A stretch of DNA of 64,000 nucleotides from positions 1,922,001-1,986,000 of the forward strand of contig CAWCDJ010000003.1 in NCBI GenBank assembly GCA_963794265.1. The letters run 5' to 3'. The translations under genes and the position numbers were made by a program. This stretch comes from CAWCDJ01 sp963794265. Its GTDB lineage: Bacteria > Acidobacteriota > Terriglobia > Bryobacterales > Bryobacteraceae. The notes under the pieces are model-generated. The model was not told where the DNA came from, made no database searches, and saw only the letters and a list, made by a program, of their open reading frames with translations. Positions 1-9,412 of the stretch are shown here, piece by piece. Every line of letters starts with the position of its first letter. Position 1 is the first letter of the stretch.

Positions 1-1051
1 GCAACCCGTGCTCGATGCGCTCGAAGGGGAGCATGCGGATTCCGGTGATCGCCACGCGCCGGACCGGGGTTGGGCGTGCGCGGACAGGGCGAAGCCTCAA
101 CCGCATCTGGAATACTTTCCGAACCCAGTCGCCCAGATTGTGCAACATCATCAGTCCAATTACCAACGGGATCAGGGTCACGTAAAATCCCCGAACCCAT
201 TGAATGGCCGCTGGTTCCGACTGTCCAGTCCAGTGAACTCTCCCGATGGCGAAGCGGGTCCCGGCACCCGGATGGCATTTGCCGCAAGTTCTCGGAAGGT
301 TCTTCGCGTTGACACTTGAGTTCGGATCGGAGGCGGGGAAGATCCCGTGCACTCCATGACAAGTGGAGCAGTTCGCGACGGTCTGCACGCCTGCCTTCAG
401 AGACAGACCATGAAAGGAGGCCTCGTAACTCACCACGACGCTGCGGGGCATGTCGAACTTTCGGGCCAGAGCGACGTCTCCGTGGCAGCGTCCGCAAGTT
501 TCCGGAACGTGGACCGGATTCACAGGAGAAGTGCTCACAGCCGGCGGTTGGATCTGGTGCTCACCATGGCAGGTAGAGCACACCGGGGCGGCAACAATCC
601 CTCCGGCAACTGCCTTCCCATGAACACTTCTCTCATATTGCTTGTAGATCTGGTTGTGACAGTGGCCACAAATGGATGGGATCGCTTGGTGGAACGCCTC
701 GGTGCCGGTTCGTTGCACCTGATGGATGTCACCGTGGCAACCTGCGCAGTCGGGCGCAGCCTGGTTGCCGGCGACGCGAGTGAGACCGTGTATGCCTAGC
801 CGAACTTGTACAGCTACTTCCTGGTGGCAGCCGGCACAGATCGGTGTCGGAATTCCTTCGGGATGGGGAAATTGGTCATGATTCCGGTGACAAGTCAAGC
901 AGCTGATAGAGGAATGAGCTGTTCCTGCAATTGTATGAGGCTGGTCGTGGCACTGGGCGCAATCCAGCGGCTGCGCACCACCAAGCGGTACGAGGAAGGC
1001 GCTCCAAGAAATCCAGACCGTGACGGACCACCAGACCCCGTGCCCATTCAT
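1..1051 (-). CDS. Multiheme c-type cytochrome with C-terminal b-type membrane domain (partial, runs off left edge)
   Basis: Reading leftward from ATG at 1051 the frame is open to position 1. It has an N-terminal hydrophobic signal-like stretch, then nine CXXCH heme-binding motifs, all in one frame. Their codons lie at 947-961, 887-901, 824-838, 734-748, 656-670, 566-580, 482-496, 356-370 and 272-286 (CAQCH, CLTCH, CAGCH, CAGCH, CGHCH, CSTCH, CGRCH, CSTCH, CGKCH). After the last heme comes a hydrophobic segment (codons roughly 195-150) and then FERIEHGL, the usual opening of a cytochrome b561/b6-type module. I infer a periplasmic multiheme electron carrier fused to a quinol-interacting membrane domain. 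The exact redox partner cannot be told. The C-terminus is outside the window. Confidence in a multiheme cytochrome is high; the b-type fusion is moderate. Confidence 0.9.
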   Translation of the reverse strand, partial: MNGHGVWWSVTVWISWSAFLVPLGGAQPLDCAQCHDQPHTIAGTAHSSISCLTCHRNHDQFPHPEGIPTPICAGCHQEVAVQVRLGIHGLTRVAGNQAAPDCAGCHGDIHQVQRTGTEAFHQAIPSICGHCHNQIYKQYERSVHGKAVAGGIVAAPVCSTCHGEHQIQPPAVSTSPVNPVHVPETCGRCHGDVALARKFDMPRSVVVSYEASFHGLSLKAGVQTVANCSTCHGVHGIFPASDPNSSVNAKNLPRTCGKCHPGAGTRFAIGRVHWTGQSEPAAIQWVRGFYVTLIPLVIGLMMLHNLGDWVRKVFQMRLRLRPVRARPTPVRRVAITGIRMLPFERIEHGL

Positions 1052-1484
1052 GTGGGCCGACCCTGAAATAATATGGACCAGAACGATGGTGATACGTGGG
1101 TGCCGGGATGCATTGGACCCTTTTATCGCCGGTAAGCCACAACCGGAGGAGGTGCATGACACGCCTTGTCGTTTGGCCTGAAATGGAAATTGCTTTGGGC
1201 GCTCAGTGATACGGCACTAGCCGGCAACAGAACAAAGTCAAGAGCACAGCGGTTCACTATGGAACGTGTAGTTGATCCTCGCACACTCTCTCCTTATATG
1301 TCTGGACGCCGGCTGCCGGCGAGCCGTCACTGCGGGCCTGGCTTAATCCTGAATAGCACCTTACAGGAACTGTATAAAGACGGGATAAGGATCGTATTAC
1401 GGTTTTCCTTATTGGTAACTCATCACAGGTCCTAAGCCATCGTGAGCGCTTCTCGGCCTGCGCCGCTCGGACTTCCGGGAGTCG
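1052..1484. other. Intergenic region upstream of the cytochrome
   Basis: This gap separates the cytochrome start from the end of the broken ATPase gene. I see no convincing coding frame. It contains one copy of the 28-bp repeated element (1385-1412), listed separately. Any promoter for the cytochrome must lie here, but no clear -35/-10 pair can be named with confidence. Confidence 0.5.
1385..1412 (-). repeat. 28-bp repeated intergenic element, copy D
   Basis: The plus-strand sequence begins ATAAGGATCG and ends GGTTTTCCTTAT, giving imperfect inverted arms ATAAGG/CCTTAT. It aligns without gaps to the copies at 18033-18060 and 25249-25276 (shared pattern ATAARGA...TTAYGSTTTTCYTTAY). All copies have the same orientation and lie in gaps upstream of leftward genes. 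Function unknown; a regulator site or transcript hairpin is possible. Confidence 0.6.
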
Positions 1485-2168
1485 CTACTGCAAGTTGTGG
1501 AGAGGAAACTTGTGCCTGAGCGTCTTTCCCAAAATACCGATCTCATGTGGATCGAAAATCCGATACGCGGCCAGTTTCACCCGATCATTGACGAAGAACC
1601 ACGCCAAGGCATAACCCCATACCGCCAATGCCCAGCCCCAGCCGATCGGCGGCATCAACAGGCCGTAAACAGCAATGATCGTGGCCACCGCTTGCGTCCC
1701 GAAAACCGCGAGCAGCAAGATCCGGGCGGGACGCGTCGACCAGAACGGGCCGCGCGTGCGCGTGACGAAGATGGTCAGATGCCCCGCCACCGACAGCTTC
1801 AGGTACATCAGGGACTGGATCACGGCACGGTCCAGGTGAAACACTCGCTCGCCGAGATAGAACAGCCCGAATGAAGCAATCACCCCGGCGACGCCGAGCA
1901 CCGTGGCGATTCCCAGAACCAGCCGCATGTTCCAGGACTCCGGCTGGTCGGAGTAGCGTACGTTGTCATATGCGATCGACAGAATCGCTCCATCGTTGAG
2001 CAACGCCAGCAACACGATCATGACGGCCGTCACGGGATAGAAGTTGAAAACCAGGATCGACAGGGTCATGAAGAGCAGTACGCGAATCGTCTCGGCAATC
2101 CGGTAGGTCGCGTAGCTGTTCATCCGCTGGAAGATCGGCTCTGAGCGAGAATTCGTAAAGAGTGCCAT
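1485..2168 (-). pseudogene. C-terminal membrane fragment of plasma-membrane-type H+-ATPase, severed by ISL3 element
   Basis: The open frame of 227 codons begins inside the left end of the insertion element (2168). Its first dozen residues are IS-derived. From IFQRMNSYATYRIAETIR onward it is the cytoplasmic hinge and last transmembrane helices of a P3A-type proton ATPase, with the conserved run NFYPVTAVMIVLLALLND. Removing the element and one copy of its target duplication fuses this piece in frame to the fragment ending at 3489 (RKIF joins QRMN). The intact protein would be about 835 residues, normal for the family. The fragment lacks the phosphorylation and nucleotide-binding domains and cannot pump on its own. 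Whether it is translated from a start inside the IS is unknown. Confidence 0.9.
2137..2159 (+). repeat. ISL3 left terminal inverted repeat (with adjacent target duplication 2129-2136)
   Basis: The 23 bases beginning GGCTCTGAGCGAG are identical to the reverse complement of 3474-3496. The eight bases outside, GGAAGATC, are the target-site duplication. Confidence 0.95.
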
Positions 2169-2169
2169 T

Positions 2170-3417
2170 CTACGCGGCCTTCTCGATTTTGTGAAAAGCG
2201 ACGTATTGGGTGTTGGTGACGGCCATCCGCCTTACTTTCAAGAGTAGATAACGCATGTTCTTGTAGCCGCGGCCTCGGTTGATTAACATGCGGATGTTGC
2301 CATTGATGGCCTCGACGACCCCGAAGCGCACCTTGGTCCGGCAATAGTTCAGGATTCCGTCGAGGTGCTTGAGCAGCATCTCAGCGAGTTTCTGAAACGA
2401 GGGCAGGCGCTGCCAGCGCAGTTGATCCATCCACTTCTTCAAATAGTTGAGCATCGCTCCCTCGTAGCGGTAGTCCCACAGTTGTTCCAAGTTCTCTTTG
2501 AGCAGATAGGCTTTGAAAACTCGGCGGTTCAACTGGAACAGCCGGTTGAGGACGCCGCGCTGGGTCGGCGCCAGATTCTTCCACCGGCTCAACAGCAGCC
2601 ACTTCTTTCCTTTGACCACATCGCGCATCTTCCGGCCTTTGCGGAAGAATTCCGCCCGCCGCACCTCGTCCACAGCGTCGTTGGCGTGCTGCATGATGTG
2701 GAACTTGTCATACACGATGCGGCATCTTGGAACCCACTCCGCCATACTGAGCCGGAACGGTTCCCACATGTCCACGCAAGCCGCCTCGATGCGCTGGCGC
2801 TGGCCGCTTCTCAACTGCGTTCGGAAGTACTCGTCCAGCGTCTCCTTCTTCCGTTCCCTGCCAAACCATAGCGGCTCGCTGGTCTCCAGATTGCTCACTA
2901 CCGTTAGAAACTTGTCGCTCTTTCCGCGATAAATCTCATCCACCCCCATCTGCCGGAGCGGTGGCTCGCGCCTCGTTGCGGCCCATCGTTCCAGGTAGCG
3001 CAGATCGATCGCCCGCACCGTGCTCTCTGCCAGACCAAACCGCCGCGCCACTTGCCGCGCCGATGCGCTTTCACAAGCCTGTCCGACGGCATCTTCGAAG
3101 CGCTTGCTGAACGGTGCTTTGCTCGGCAGTAGTGGCACCTTCTCCACCTTGACGCCGCACTCCGGGCATTTCACCCGATACACCTCAATGTATACGGCGG
3201 TCTTGAACTCGCTCCATGGCAGGTCACGCACAACTCGTTCTCTGCAATCGTGGGCGTCCATGAACTTGCGCCCGCAGCCCGAGCACTCCAGCTTGCGGCT
3301 CCCGCGCTTGCGCCTCACCCATAGCTCAAGGAGTTTGTTCTTCTCGTCGATCTTGTGCCGGTACACGCGGTAACCGGGCCATTGAAGGATTCGCGTGAAT
3401 TCGTTGTCGCTAGGCAA
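2170..3417 (-). CDS. tnp: ISL3-family transposase
   Basis: This 415-residue protein has the ISL3 layout. An N-terminal zinc-binding region has CSGC at 45-48 and CPEC at 84-87. A helix-turn-helix region follows at about 117-137 (ARQVARRFGLAESTVRAID). The DDE catalytic core is D160 in GVDEIYRGK, D216 in ACVDMWEPF, and a candidate Glu at 369 in FGVVEAINGNIR. The start is TTG at 3417: an in-frame TAA lies four codons upstream and no ATG gives the full N-terminus. It catalyses cut-and-paste movement of the 1.36-kb element that it nearly fills. The frame is uninterrupted, so the enzyme is probably functional. Confidence 0.95.
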   Translation of the reverse strand: MPSDNEFTRILQWPGYRVYRHKIDEKNKLLELWVRRKRGSRKLECSGCGRKFMDAHDCRERVVRDLPWSEFKTAVYIEVYRVKCPECGVKVEKVPLLPSKAPFSKRFEDAVGQACESASARQVARRFGLAESTVRAIDLRYLERWAATRREPPLRQMGVDEIYRGKSDKFLTVVSNLETSEPLWFGRERKKETLDEYFRTQLRSGQRQRIEAACVDMWEPFRLSMAEWVPRCRIVYDKFHIMQHANDAVDEVRRAEFFRKGRKMRDVVKGKKWLLLSRWKNLAPTQRGVLNRLFQLNRRVFKAYLLKENLEQLWDYRYEGAMLNYLKKWMDQLRWQRLPSFQKLAEMLLKHLDGILNYCRTKVRFGVVEAINGNIRMLINRGRGYKNMRYLLLKVRRMAVTNTQYVAFHKIEKAA

Positions 3418-3473
3418 CTTCTGAATTTAACCCAAAACACCGCTTTCTTAGAACCCCCGTTAAATTCAGCGGT

Positions 3474-3496
3474 TTTACGAATTCTCGCTCAGAGCC
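3474..3496 (-). repeat. ISL3 right terminal inverted repeat (with adjacent target duplication 3497-3504)
   Basis: This is a perfect inverted match to 2137-2159. The flanking GGAAGATC at 3497-3504 repeats the eight bases left of the element. Confidence 0.95.
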
Positions 3497-5369
3497 GGAA
3501 GATCTTGCGGCTCTCCTTGATCGCGTCGATGATTACCGACAGGCCGGGCGTCAGCAAAACGATGTCCGCCGCCGCGCGCGCCGCGTCCGTCGCGCCAGAG
3601 ACGGCAATGCCCGCGTCCGCCTTCTTCAATGCCGGCGCATCGTTCACCCCGTCACCGGTCATCCCGACGATGTGATTTCCGTGCTGCAATACATCAACGA
3701 TGTGGAACTTGTGTTCGGGGAACACTTGGGCGAAGCCGTCGGCGTTCTCGATAGACTCCGCCAACTGAGCGGTCTCATGATGGCGTGTATCGCCGAAACC
3801 GCTGGCATCGAGTATGTTCGTGCCCAGCCCCAGTTGTCCGGCGGTTTCCCGAGCGATGGCCAACTGATCGCCAGTGACCATCTTCACGTTCACGCCCATC
3901 TTCCGAGCGGTAGCGATGGTCGCTTTGGAATCCTCGCGCGGTGGATCGAAGAGCGGGAGGACACCAAGGAACTGCCATTGCCCGTGCGCGTCCAAGCGCG
4001 CCACGCCCAGAGAACGGAAGCCGCGTGCTGCGAATTCGTCGATGGCTATCTCGACTGCCGCGTTAACCTGCGCGGCATTGGCCGCCAACTCCAGGATCAC
4101 CTGCGCCGCGCCCTTCGTCGCCTTAAACGTCCGCCCGTCCGCGCTTTTAATGGTGGCCTCGGTGCGCTTATGCACCGGATCGAATGGCTGGTAGTGCACG
4201 ACTTGGCAGCTATCCAAAGCTTGATGGTCCTTCAGACCGCTCAGCACAGCCAAGTCGATGGTGTCCTGGTCTTCCGCGCGCGAGGCCAGCCCCGCGCAGA
4301 GAATGACTTCCTCGGGCGTGACGCCGTCCACGCAGAACGGCTCTCCCAGCGTCAACCTGTTCTGGGTCAAAGTGCCGGTCTTGTCCGAGCACAACACATC
4401 CATGCCCGCGAGTTCCTCGATGGCCGCCAAGCGGCTGACGATCGCCTGCTTCGCCGCGAGCACCCGCGCCCCCACAGCCATCGTTACCGAGAGTACCGTG
4501 GGCATCGCCACGGGGATAGCGGCCACCGTCAACACCAACGCGAACTGCAGAGTGGTGGTCATCCGATCCCCGCGGAATAGCGCGACAGCGAGAATCATGA
4601 TCACCAGAACCACCGCCAGCGCGATCAGGTAGTCGCCGATTTTCAACACGGCCCGTTGGAAATGGCTGACCGTATGCGCTTCCTGCACCAGTTGCGCGGT
4701 CTTCCCAAAATAGGTGTTCGGCCCCGTACCGTATACCAGGGCATCCGTCCCGCCCTGACGGACAATCGATCCCGAGTAGACCGTTTCGCCGGTCTTGCGT
4801 GTGACGGGCAATGACTCACCGGTCAGTGCAGATTGATCCACTTCCACGGGGTCGCCTTCCAACAGGCAGGCGTCCGCCGGCACGATATCGCCGAGACGAA
4901 TGCGAATGACGTCTCCGGGCACAAGCTCCCGCGCTGCGACGGCTCCCCACTTCCCATCGCGCCGAATCCGAGCCCGAATCGCGAGCTTGGCCTTCAGCGC
5001 GGCTATGGCGTTACCCGCCTGATATTCCTCCCAGAAGCCGACTCCGACGTTGGCCAACAAGAGAACAAGGATGATGAAGAAGTCCGGCCAGTGCCGCACG
5101 AGCGCAGAGAGAATCACCGCCGCTTCGATCATCCAGGGGATCGGACCCCAAAAATAGCTGAGAAACTTGAGAAATGGATTGACGCTCTTCTCGGTAATTT
5201 CGTTATATCCGTACTGCTCCAACCGGCGTTGTGCCTCGGTCTGGCTGAGACCGTCCGGCGACGATCCCAGTTTCGCCATCAGTTCCGGCAACGGCAAGGA
5301 CTTCAAATCGTCCGTCGCGTTGGTTCTTGATTCGGAGCCAGTGGGCTGCCCTGCCGTTGATGTTGTCAT
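3489..5369 (-). pseudogene. N-terminal two-thirds of plasma-membrane-type H+-ATPase (P3A), truncated by ISL3 element
   Basis: From ATG at 5369 the frame encodes about 625 residues of a P3A-type ATPase. It has the cation-ATPase N domain (about 25-75), actuator motif TGES (183-186), helix-4 motif PVAMP (286-290), phosphorylation site DKTGT with Asp329, and hinge TGDGVNDAP (570-578). The natural frame continues into the 1485-2136 fragment; the insertion supplies a stop a few codons past the junction, so helices 5-10 are lost. The start overlaps the stop of the upstream SpoIIAA-like gene as ATGA, indicating translational coupling. The intact enzyme would export protons using ATP. As found it should be inactive. 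Confidence 0.93.
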
Positions 5370-5758
5370 GGCAATGATTCCCGTGTCTGTTGCTCCGCGG
5401 GTTCCACCAACCACGTCCGCGCCGCGGCGGCGTCGGAATGATCGAAGTATCGGATCGTCGCTTTGGTGAACGGTTTGCAAAACGTCGCCATGCCGTTCTG
5501 CCACTTCTTCTCCCCGACAATCGCGAGCCGTTCGATGTCGGCAAAGTGCTTGATGTCGAACTTGATGTCCTCCCACAGCGCACTGGCTTCCCAACCGTGG
5601 AAACCAGTCATGTCGAACAGCACGCGCAGTCTTCCGTGCTGCTGTAGGAGTCGCTCGAACTCGGGTACAAATTGTTCGTAATCTGCTTTTACAAGCTTTC
5701 CGCTGACGTGAACGGCGAGCAATCTCCCGCCGTTTTCTTCATTGAGTTGAATGGACAT
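5366..5758 (-). CDS. SpoIIAA-like / STAS-fold protein (DUF3478 type)
   Basis: This 130-residue protein resembles the SpoIIAA-like (DUF3478) family. It has an N-terminal beta segment (RLLAVHVSGKLVKADYEQF), a central LFDMTGFHGWEASALWEDIKFD stretch, and the conserved ERLAIVGEKKW. Members have a STAS-like alpha/beta fold and probably act as small cytoplasmic regulatory or lipid/ligand-binding domains; no enzymatic activity is known. It is the immediate upstream partner of the proton ATPase, overlapping it by 4 nt, so a role in modulating that pump is an attractive inference. The upstream phosphoketolase ends 66 nt away. Confidence 0.85.
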   Translation of the reverse strand: MSIQLNEENGGRLLAVHVSGKLVKADYEQFVPEFERLLQQHGRLRVLFDMTGFHGWEASALWEDIKFDIKHFADIERLAIVGEKKWQNGMATFCKPFTKATIRYFDHSDAAAARTWLVEPAEQQTRESLP

Positions 5759-5824
5759 AATTGAACTCCGTCGATCCGATTCAGGTTGATTCGAGTTCCA
5801 TGTTCGCTCTTGTCTATCGGGCCG

Positions 5825-8204
5825 TCATTTTGGTTCCGGCACACTCCACTTCCAATTCCGGATTTCCGGCAGGTCCTCGCCATATTTATCGATGTATTGC
5901 TTGTGCTCGATCAACTTGTCCTTGAGCTGCTGCTTCAGGTAAATGCCCTTGCCGCCAGTCTGCGGTAGGCGGTCGATGGTGTCCATCACGAGATGGAAGC
6001 GGTCCAGATCGTTCAGCACGGTCATGTCGAAAGGCGTCGTAATGGTGCCTTCTTCCTTGTAGCCGCGAACGTGGATGTTGTCGTGGTTGGTGCGGCGGTA
6101 GGTCAGCCGGTGGATTAACCACGGGTACGCATGGAAGGCGAAGATGACCGGCTTGTCCTTTGTGAAGAGCTCGTCGAAATCTGTGTCGCTCAACCCGTGC
6201 GGGTGCTCGGTTTGGGGCTGCAGCTTCATAAGATCTACGACGTTGACTACCCGGATTTTCAGATCCCGCAGATGCTCGCGCATAATGGAGACGGCTGCAA
6301 GGGTCTCGAGCGTAGGCACGTCGCCACAGCAGGCCATGACTACGTCCGGCGTGACTCCCTGGTCGTTGCTGGCCCACTGCCAGATGCCGATGCCTTCGGT
6401 GCAGTGCTTGATGGCGGCGTCCATCGTCAGCCACTGCGGCGCCGGATGCTTGCCCGCGATCACGAGGTTGATGTAGTGGCGGCTACGCAGGCAGTGGTCC
6501 ATTACCGAAAGCAGACAGTTTGCGTCCGGCGGAAGGTAAACGCGTACCACTTCGGCCTTCTTGTTTACGACATGGTCGATGAAACCCGGATCCTGGTGGG
6601 TAAAACCGTTGTGGTCCTGGCGCCAGACATGCGATGCCAGCAGGTAGTTCAGTGAAGCGATCTGCCGCCGCCACGGCAGGTGCGAAGTGACTTTCAGCCA
6701 CTTGGCGTGCTGGTTGAACATCGAATCGACGATGTGGATGAACGCCTCGTAGCAATTGAACAGCGCATGCCGGCCCGTGAGAAGATAGCCCTCCAGCCAA
6801 CCCTCGCATTGGTGCTCGCTGAGCATTTCCATCACACGGCCACTAGGCGCGAGGAATTCGTCATTCGCCACGGTCGCGGCATCCCACTGGCGCTTCGTTA
6901 CTTCAAAAAGAGCTCCCAGACCGTTGGACAGCGTCTCGTCAGGGCCAAAGACCCGAAAATTCCGTTGCTCGCTGTTTAGCGCAGCCACATCGCGCAGGAA
7001 GTGCCCGAGCACATGGGTGTCGCCGATACCGCGGACCCCTGGCGACGGCACGTCGACCGCATAGTCGCGGAAATCCGGCATCCGCAAGTCGCGGAGCAGG
7101 ATGCCGCCGTTGGCGTGGGGATTCGCGCCCATGCGCCGTTCGCCTTTGGGCGCAAGTTCGGCTAGTTCCGGTTTCAGGCGGCCCTGCTCATCAAAGAGCT
7201 CCTCCGGCCGGTAGCTCTTCAGCCAGTCTTCCAAAAGCTTAAGGTGATCGGGATGGGTGGCCGGGTCGGAGAGCGGCACCTGGTGTGAACGGAACGTGCC
7301 CTCGACCTGTAGACCATCGACCATCTTCGGCCCCGTCCAGCCCTTCGGTGAATTGAGGACGATCATCGGCCAGCGCGGACGCGCGGCGTTGCCGTGAACG
7401 CGGGCGTCTTCCTGGATGTGTTTGATCTGCTCGATTGCTTTGTCGAGTGTCGCGGCCATAGCCTCATGCATTAGTTCGGGCTCGTGACCCTCGACGAAGT
7501 ATGGCGTCCAGCCATAGCCGCGCAGCAACTGCTCCAACTCCTCGTGGGTGATGCGGGCGAGGACGGTCGGATTGGCAATCTTGTAGCCGTTGAGATGGAG
7601 GATCGGCAGCACCGCACCGTCCGTGGCCGGATTGAGAAACTTGTTGGAATGCCACGCCGTTGCCAGCGGTCCGGTTTCCGCCTCGCCATCGCCGACGACG
7701 CAGGCGACGATGAGATCGGGGTTGTCGAACACGGCCCCGAACGAATGGCTGAGCGAATACCCCAGCTCGCCGCCCTCGTGTATCGAGCCTGGGCATTCCG
7801 GCGATGCGTGGCTTGGGATTCCTCCGGGAAACGAAAACTGGACAAAGAGCTTCCGAAGCCCGGCCTCATCCTGGCTGATGTTGGGATAGATCTCGCTGTA
7901 CGTGCCCTCTAGATAAGTGTTGCCCACGACGGCGGGGCCACCGTGTCCGGGGCCGGAGACATAAATCATGTCGAGATCGTACTTCTTGATGACCCGGTTC
8001 AGGTGCACGTAGATGAAGTTCTGCCCTGGGGTCGTGCCCCAGTGCCCCAGGAGCATTCGCTTCACAGTCAGCGAGCGTGAGTGGCCGCTTCAGAAGTGGA
8101 TTGTCATAGAGATAGATCTGGCCGACCGACAGATAGTTGGCGGCGCGCCAATAGGCATCCATCTTTTGGAGCAGTTCCGAGGAAAGAGTTTCTGTCTTCA
8201 CCAT
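5825..8204 (-). CDS. xfp: Xylulose-5-phosphate/fructose-6-phosphate phosphoketolase, with one apparent +1 frameshift
   Basis: Phosphoketolases split xylulose-5-P or fructose-6-P with phosphate to acetyl phosphate plus a triose or tetrose phosphate, using thiamine diphosphate. The first segment (ATG at 8204) reads YLSVGQIYLYDNPLLKRPL. It then leaves frame near 8067, and the remaining 746 residues resume with RMLLGHWGTTPGQNFIYVHL. Dropping one base in GACTGTGAAG joins ...LTLAD to VKRMLL and yields about 792 residues, the family norm. ThDP-site motifs such as VVGDGEAETGPLATAWHSNKF are intact. The ATG directly follows the TGA of acetate kinase, so the product acetyl phosphate and its consumer are co-expressed. 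A sequencing indel or recent mutation are both possible. Confidence 0.88.
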
Positions 8205-9410
8205 TCAATTCTCCCTTTCGCAGCCAAGGCCGAGAACGCGGCAGACCGTTTCGGCGATCATGCGCTCTTCGTCCGTGCGAATGACGCGGACCGCAACTCG
8301 GCTGGCGGCTGCGGAGATCACGTCCTCATTCGCCAAGTTTCGCTCCATTTCCAGTTCGATTCCAAGGAATCGCAATCCGTCGCAAATGCGGGCGCGGGCC
8401 GTAGGCGCATTCTCTCCGATGCCAGCCGGCGAAGACCAGCGTGTCCAGTCCGCCCAACGCCGCCGCGAATGCGCCGATCCATTTCTTGACCTGGTAGCAG
8501 AACAAGGCGACCGCCTCAGCCGCCCGCACATCCTGCGCTCACGGTCGAGCAAGTCACGCATGTCGGAACTGGTCTCCGACACCCCAAGCAGCCCGGACTG
8601 GAAGTTGACCATCTCGTTGAACCGCTTTGCATCGAGGCCCTCCGTGCGGAACAGATACCAAAACAGTCCGGGATCGAGATCGCCCGAGCGGGTGCTCATC
8701 GGCACCCCCGCTGCCGGGGTGAAACTCATGCTGGTGTCCACAGGCTTGCCGTCACGCACCGCTGCTAAACTCGCGCCATTGCCCAGGTGCGCCAGGATTA
8801 CCCGGCCTTGTGCCGCTTCTGATCCAGCCAGGCGGGCCAATTCGCCCATTAGAAACGCATACGACAATCCGTGAAACCCGTACCGCCGCACCCCTTGCGC
8901 CTCGTAGCGGCGCGGGATCGGCAACAACTGCGCTACGCGCGGCAAGTCATGGTGAAACGCCGTGTCGAAACACGCCACCTGGGGCAAATCGGGAAATCGT
9001 TGATGAAACGCCTTGGTCAACAGAATCTCTTCCGGCAGGTGATCAGGATCGAATGGACTCAGCCGATGCAACTCCTCCACCATTTCCGATGTGATTCGCT
9101 GCGGCTTGCCGTACTTCGGTCCGCCCTGCACCACGCGATGCCCCACTGCGGTCAGTGCATCACGCCCGTTGCGTTCCTCGATCCAGTCCGTCAGAGCGCC
9201 CACCGCTACCGTATGGTCAGGCGCCGTCACTGGGCGCGAGAAGTTGTCCGCCGGGTTCAAACCTCTCACCCGCAAACTGGCCTCTGGCAGTCCAATCCGC
9301 TCGATCCCACCCTCCAGAACCCGTCGCAGCGAGTCACCAGCCTCGAACACCGCGAACTTGATGCTCGACGAGCCGCCATTGATGGTGAGGATGCGTGCTT
9401 TGGCCGCCAT
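8205..9410 (-). CDS. ackA: Acetate kinase, with a compensating -1/+1 frameshift pair
   Basis: Acetate kinase converts acetyl phosphate and ADP to acetate and ATP. The protein opens ARILTINGGSSSIKFAVFEAG and contains HLGNGAS, FDTAFHHDLP and a C-terminal GIGENAP, all family signatures. Between about 8532 and 8424 the frame is displaced: the expected RAAEAVALFCYQVKKW and GGLDTLVFAG occur one frame over. One base appears lost near 8532 and one gained near 8423, leaving total length at 401 residues. As written, about 35 residues are scrambled. ATG at 9410 begins 2 nt after the M50 protease stop, and the TGA abuts the phosphoketolase ATG, so these are one transcription unit. Confidence 0.87.
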   Translation of the reverse strand: MAAKARILTINGGSSSIKFAVFEAGDSLRRVLEGGIERIGLPEASLRVRGLNPADNFSRPVTAPDHTVAVGALTDWIEERNGRDALTAVGHRVVQGGPKYGKPQRITSEMVEELHRLSPFDPDHLPEEILLTKAFHQRFPDLPQVACFDTAFHHDLPRVAQLLPIPRRYEAQGVRRYGFHGLSYAFLMGELARLAGSEAAQGRVILAHLGNGASLAAVRDGKPVDTSMSFTPAAGVPMSTRSGDLDPGLFWYLFRTEGLDAKRFNEMVNFQSGLLGVSETSSDMRDLLDRERRMCGRLRRSPCSATRSRNGSAHSRRRWADWTRWSSPAGIGENAPTARARICDGLRFLGIELEMERNLANEDVISAAASRVAVRVIRTDEERMIAETVCRVLGLGCEREN

Positions 9411-9412
9411 TC

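Larger units (their letters stand above)
2137..3496 (-). mobile_element. ISL3-family insertion sequence, intact
   Basis: The element is 1,360 bp. Its ends are perfect 23-bp terminal inverted repeats starting GGCTCTGAGCGAG: 2137-2159 on the plus strand and the reverse complement at 3474-3496. The starting GGCTCT and the 8-bp target duplication are typical of the ISL3 family. The duplication GGAAGATC is present at 2129-2136 and 3497-3504. It carries a single transposase gene. A subterminal 11-bp inverted repeat (CTGAATTTAAC at 3421-3431, GTTAAATTCAG at 3459-3469) sits between the transposase start and the right end. Perfect repeats and duplication suggest recent insertion. It interrupts the proton ATPase gene. 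Confidence 0.95.
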
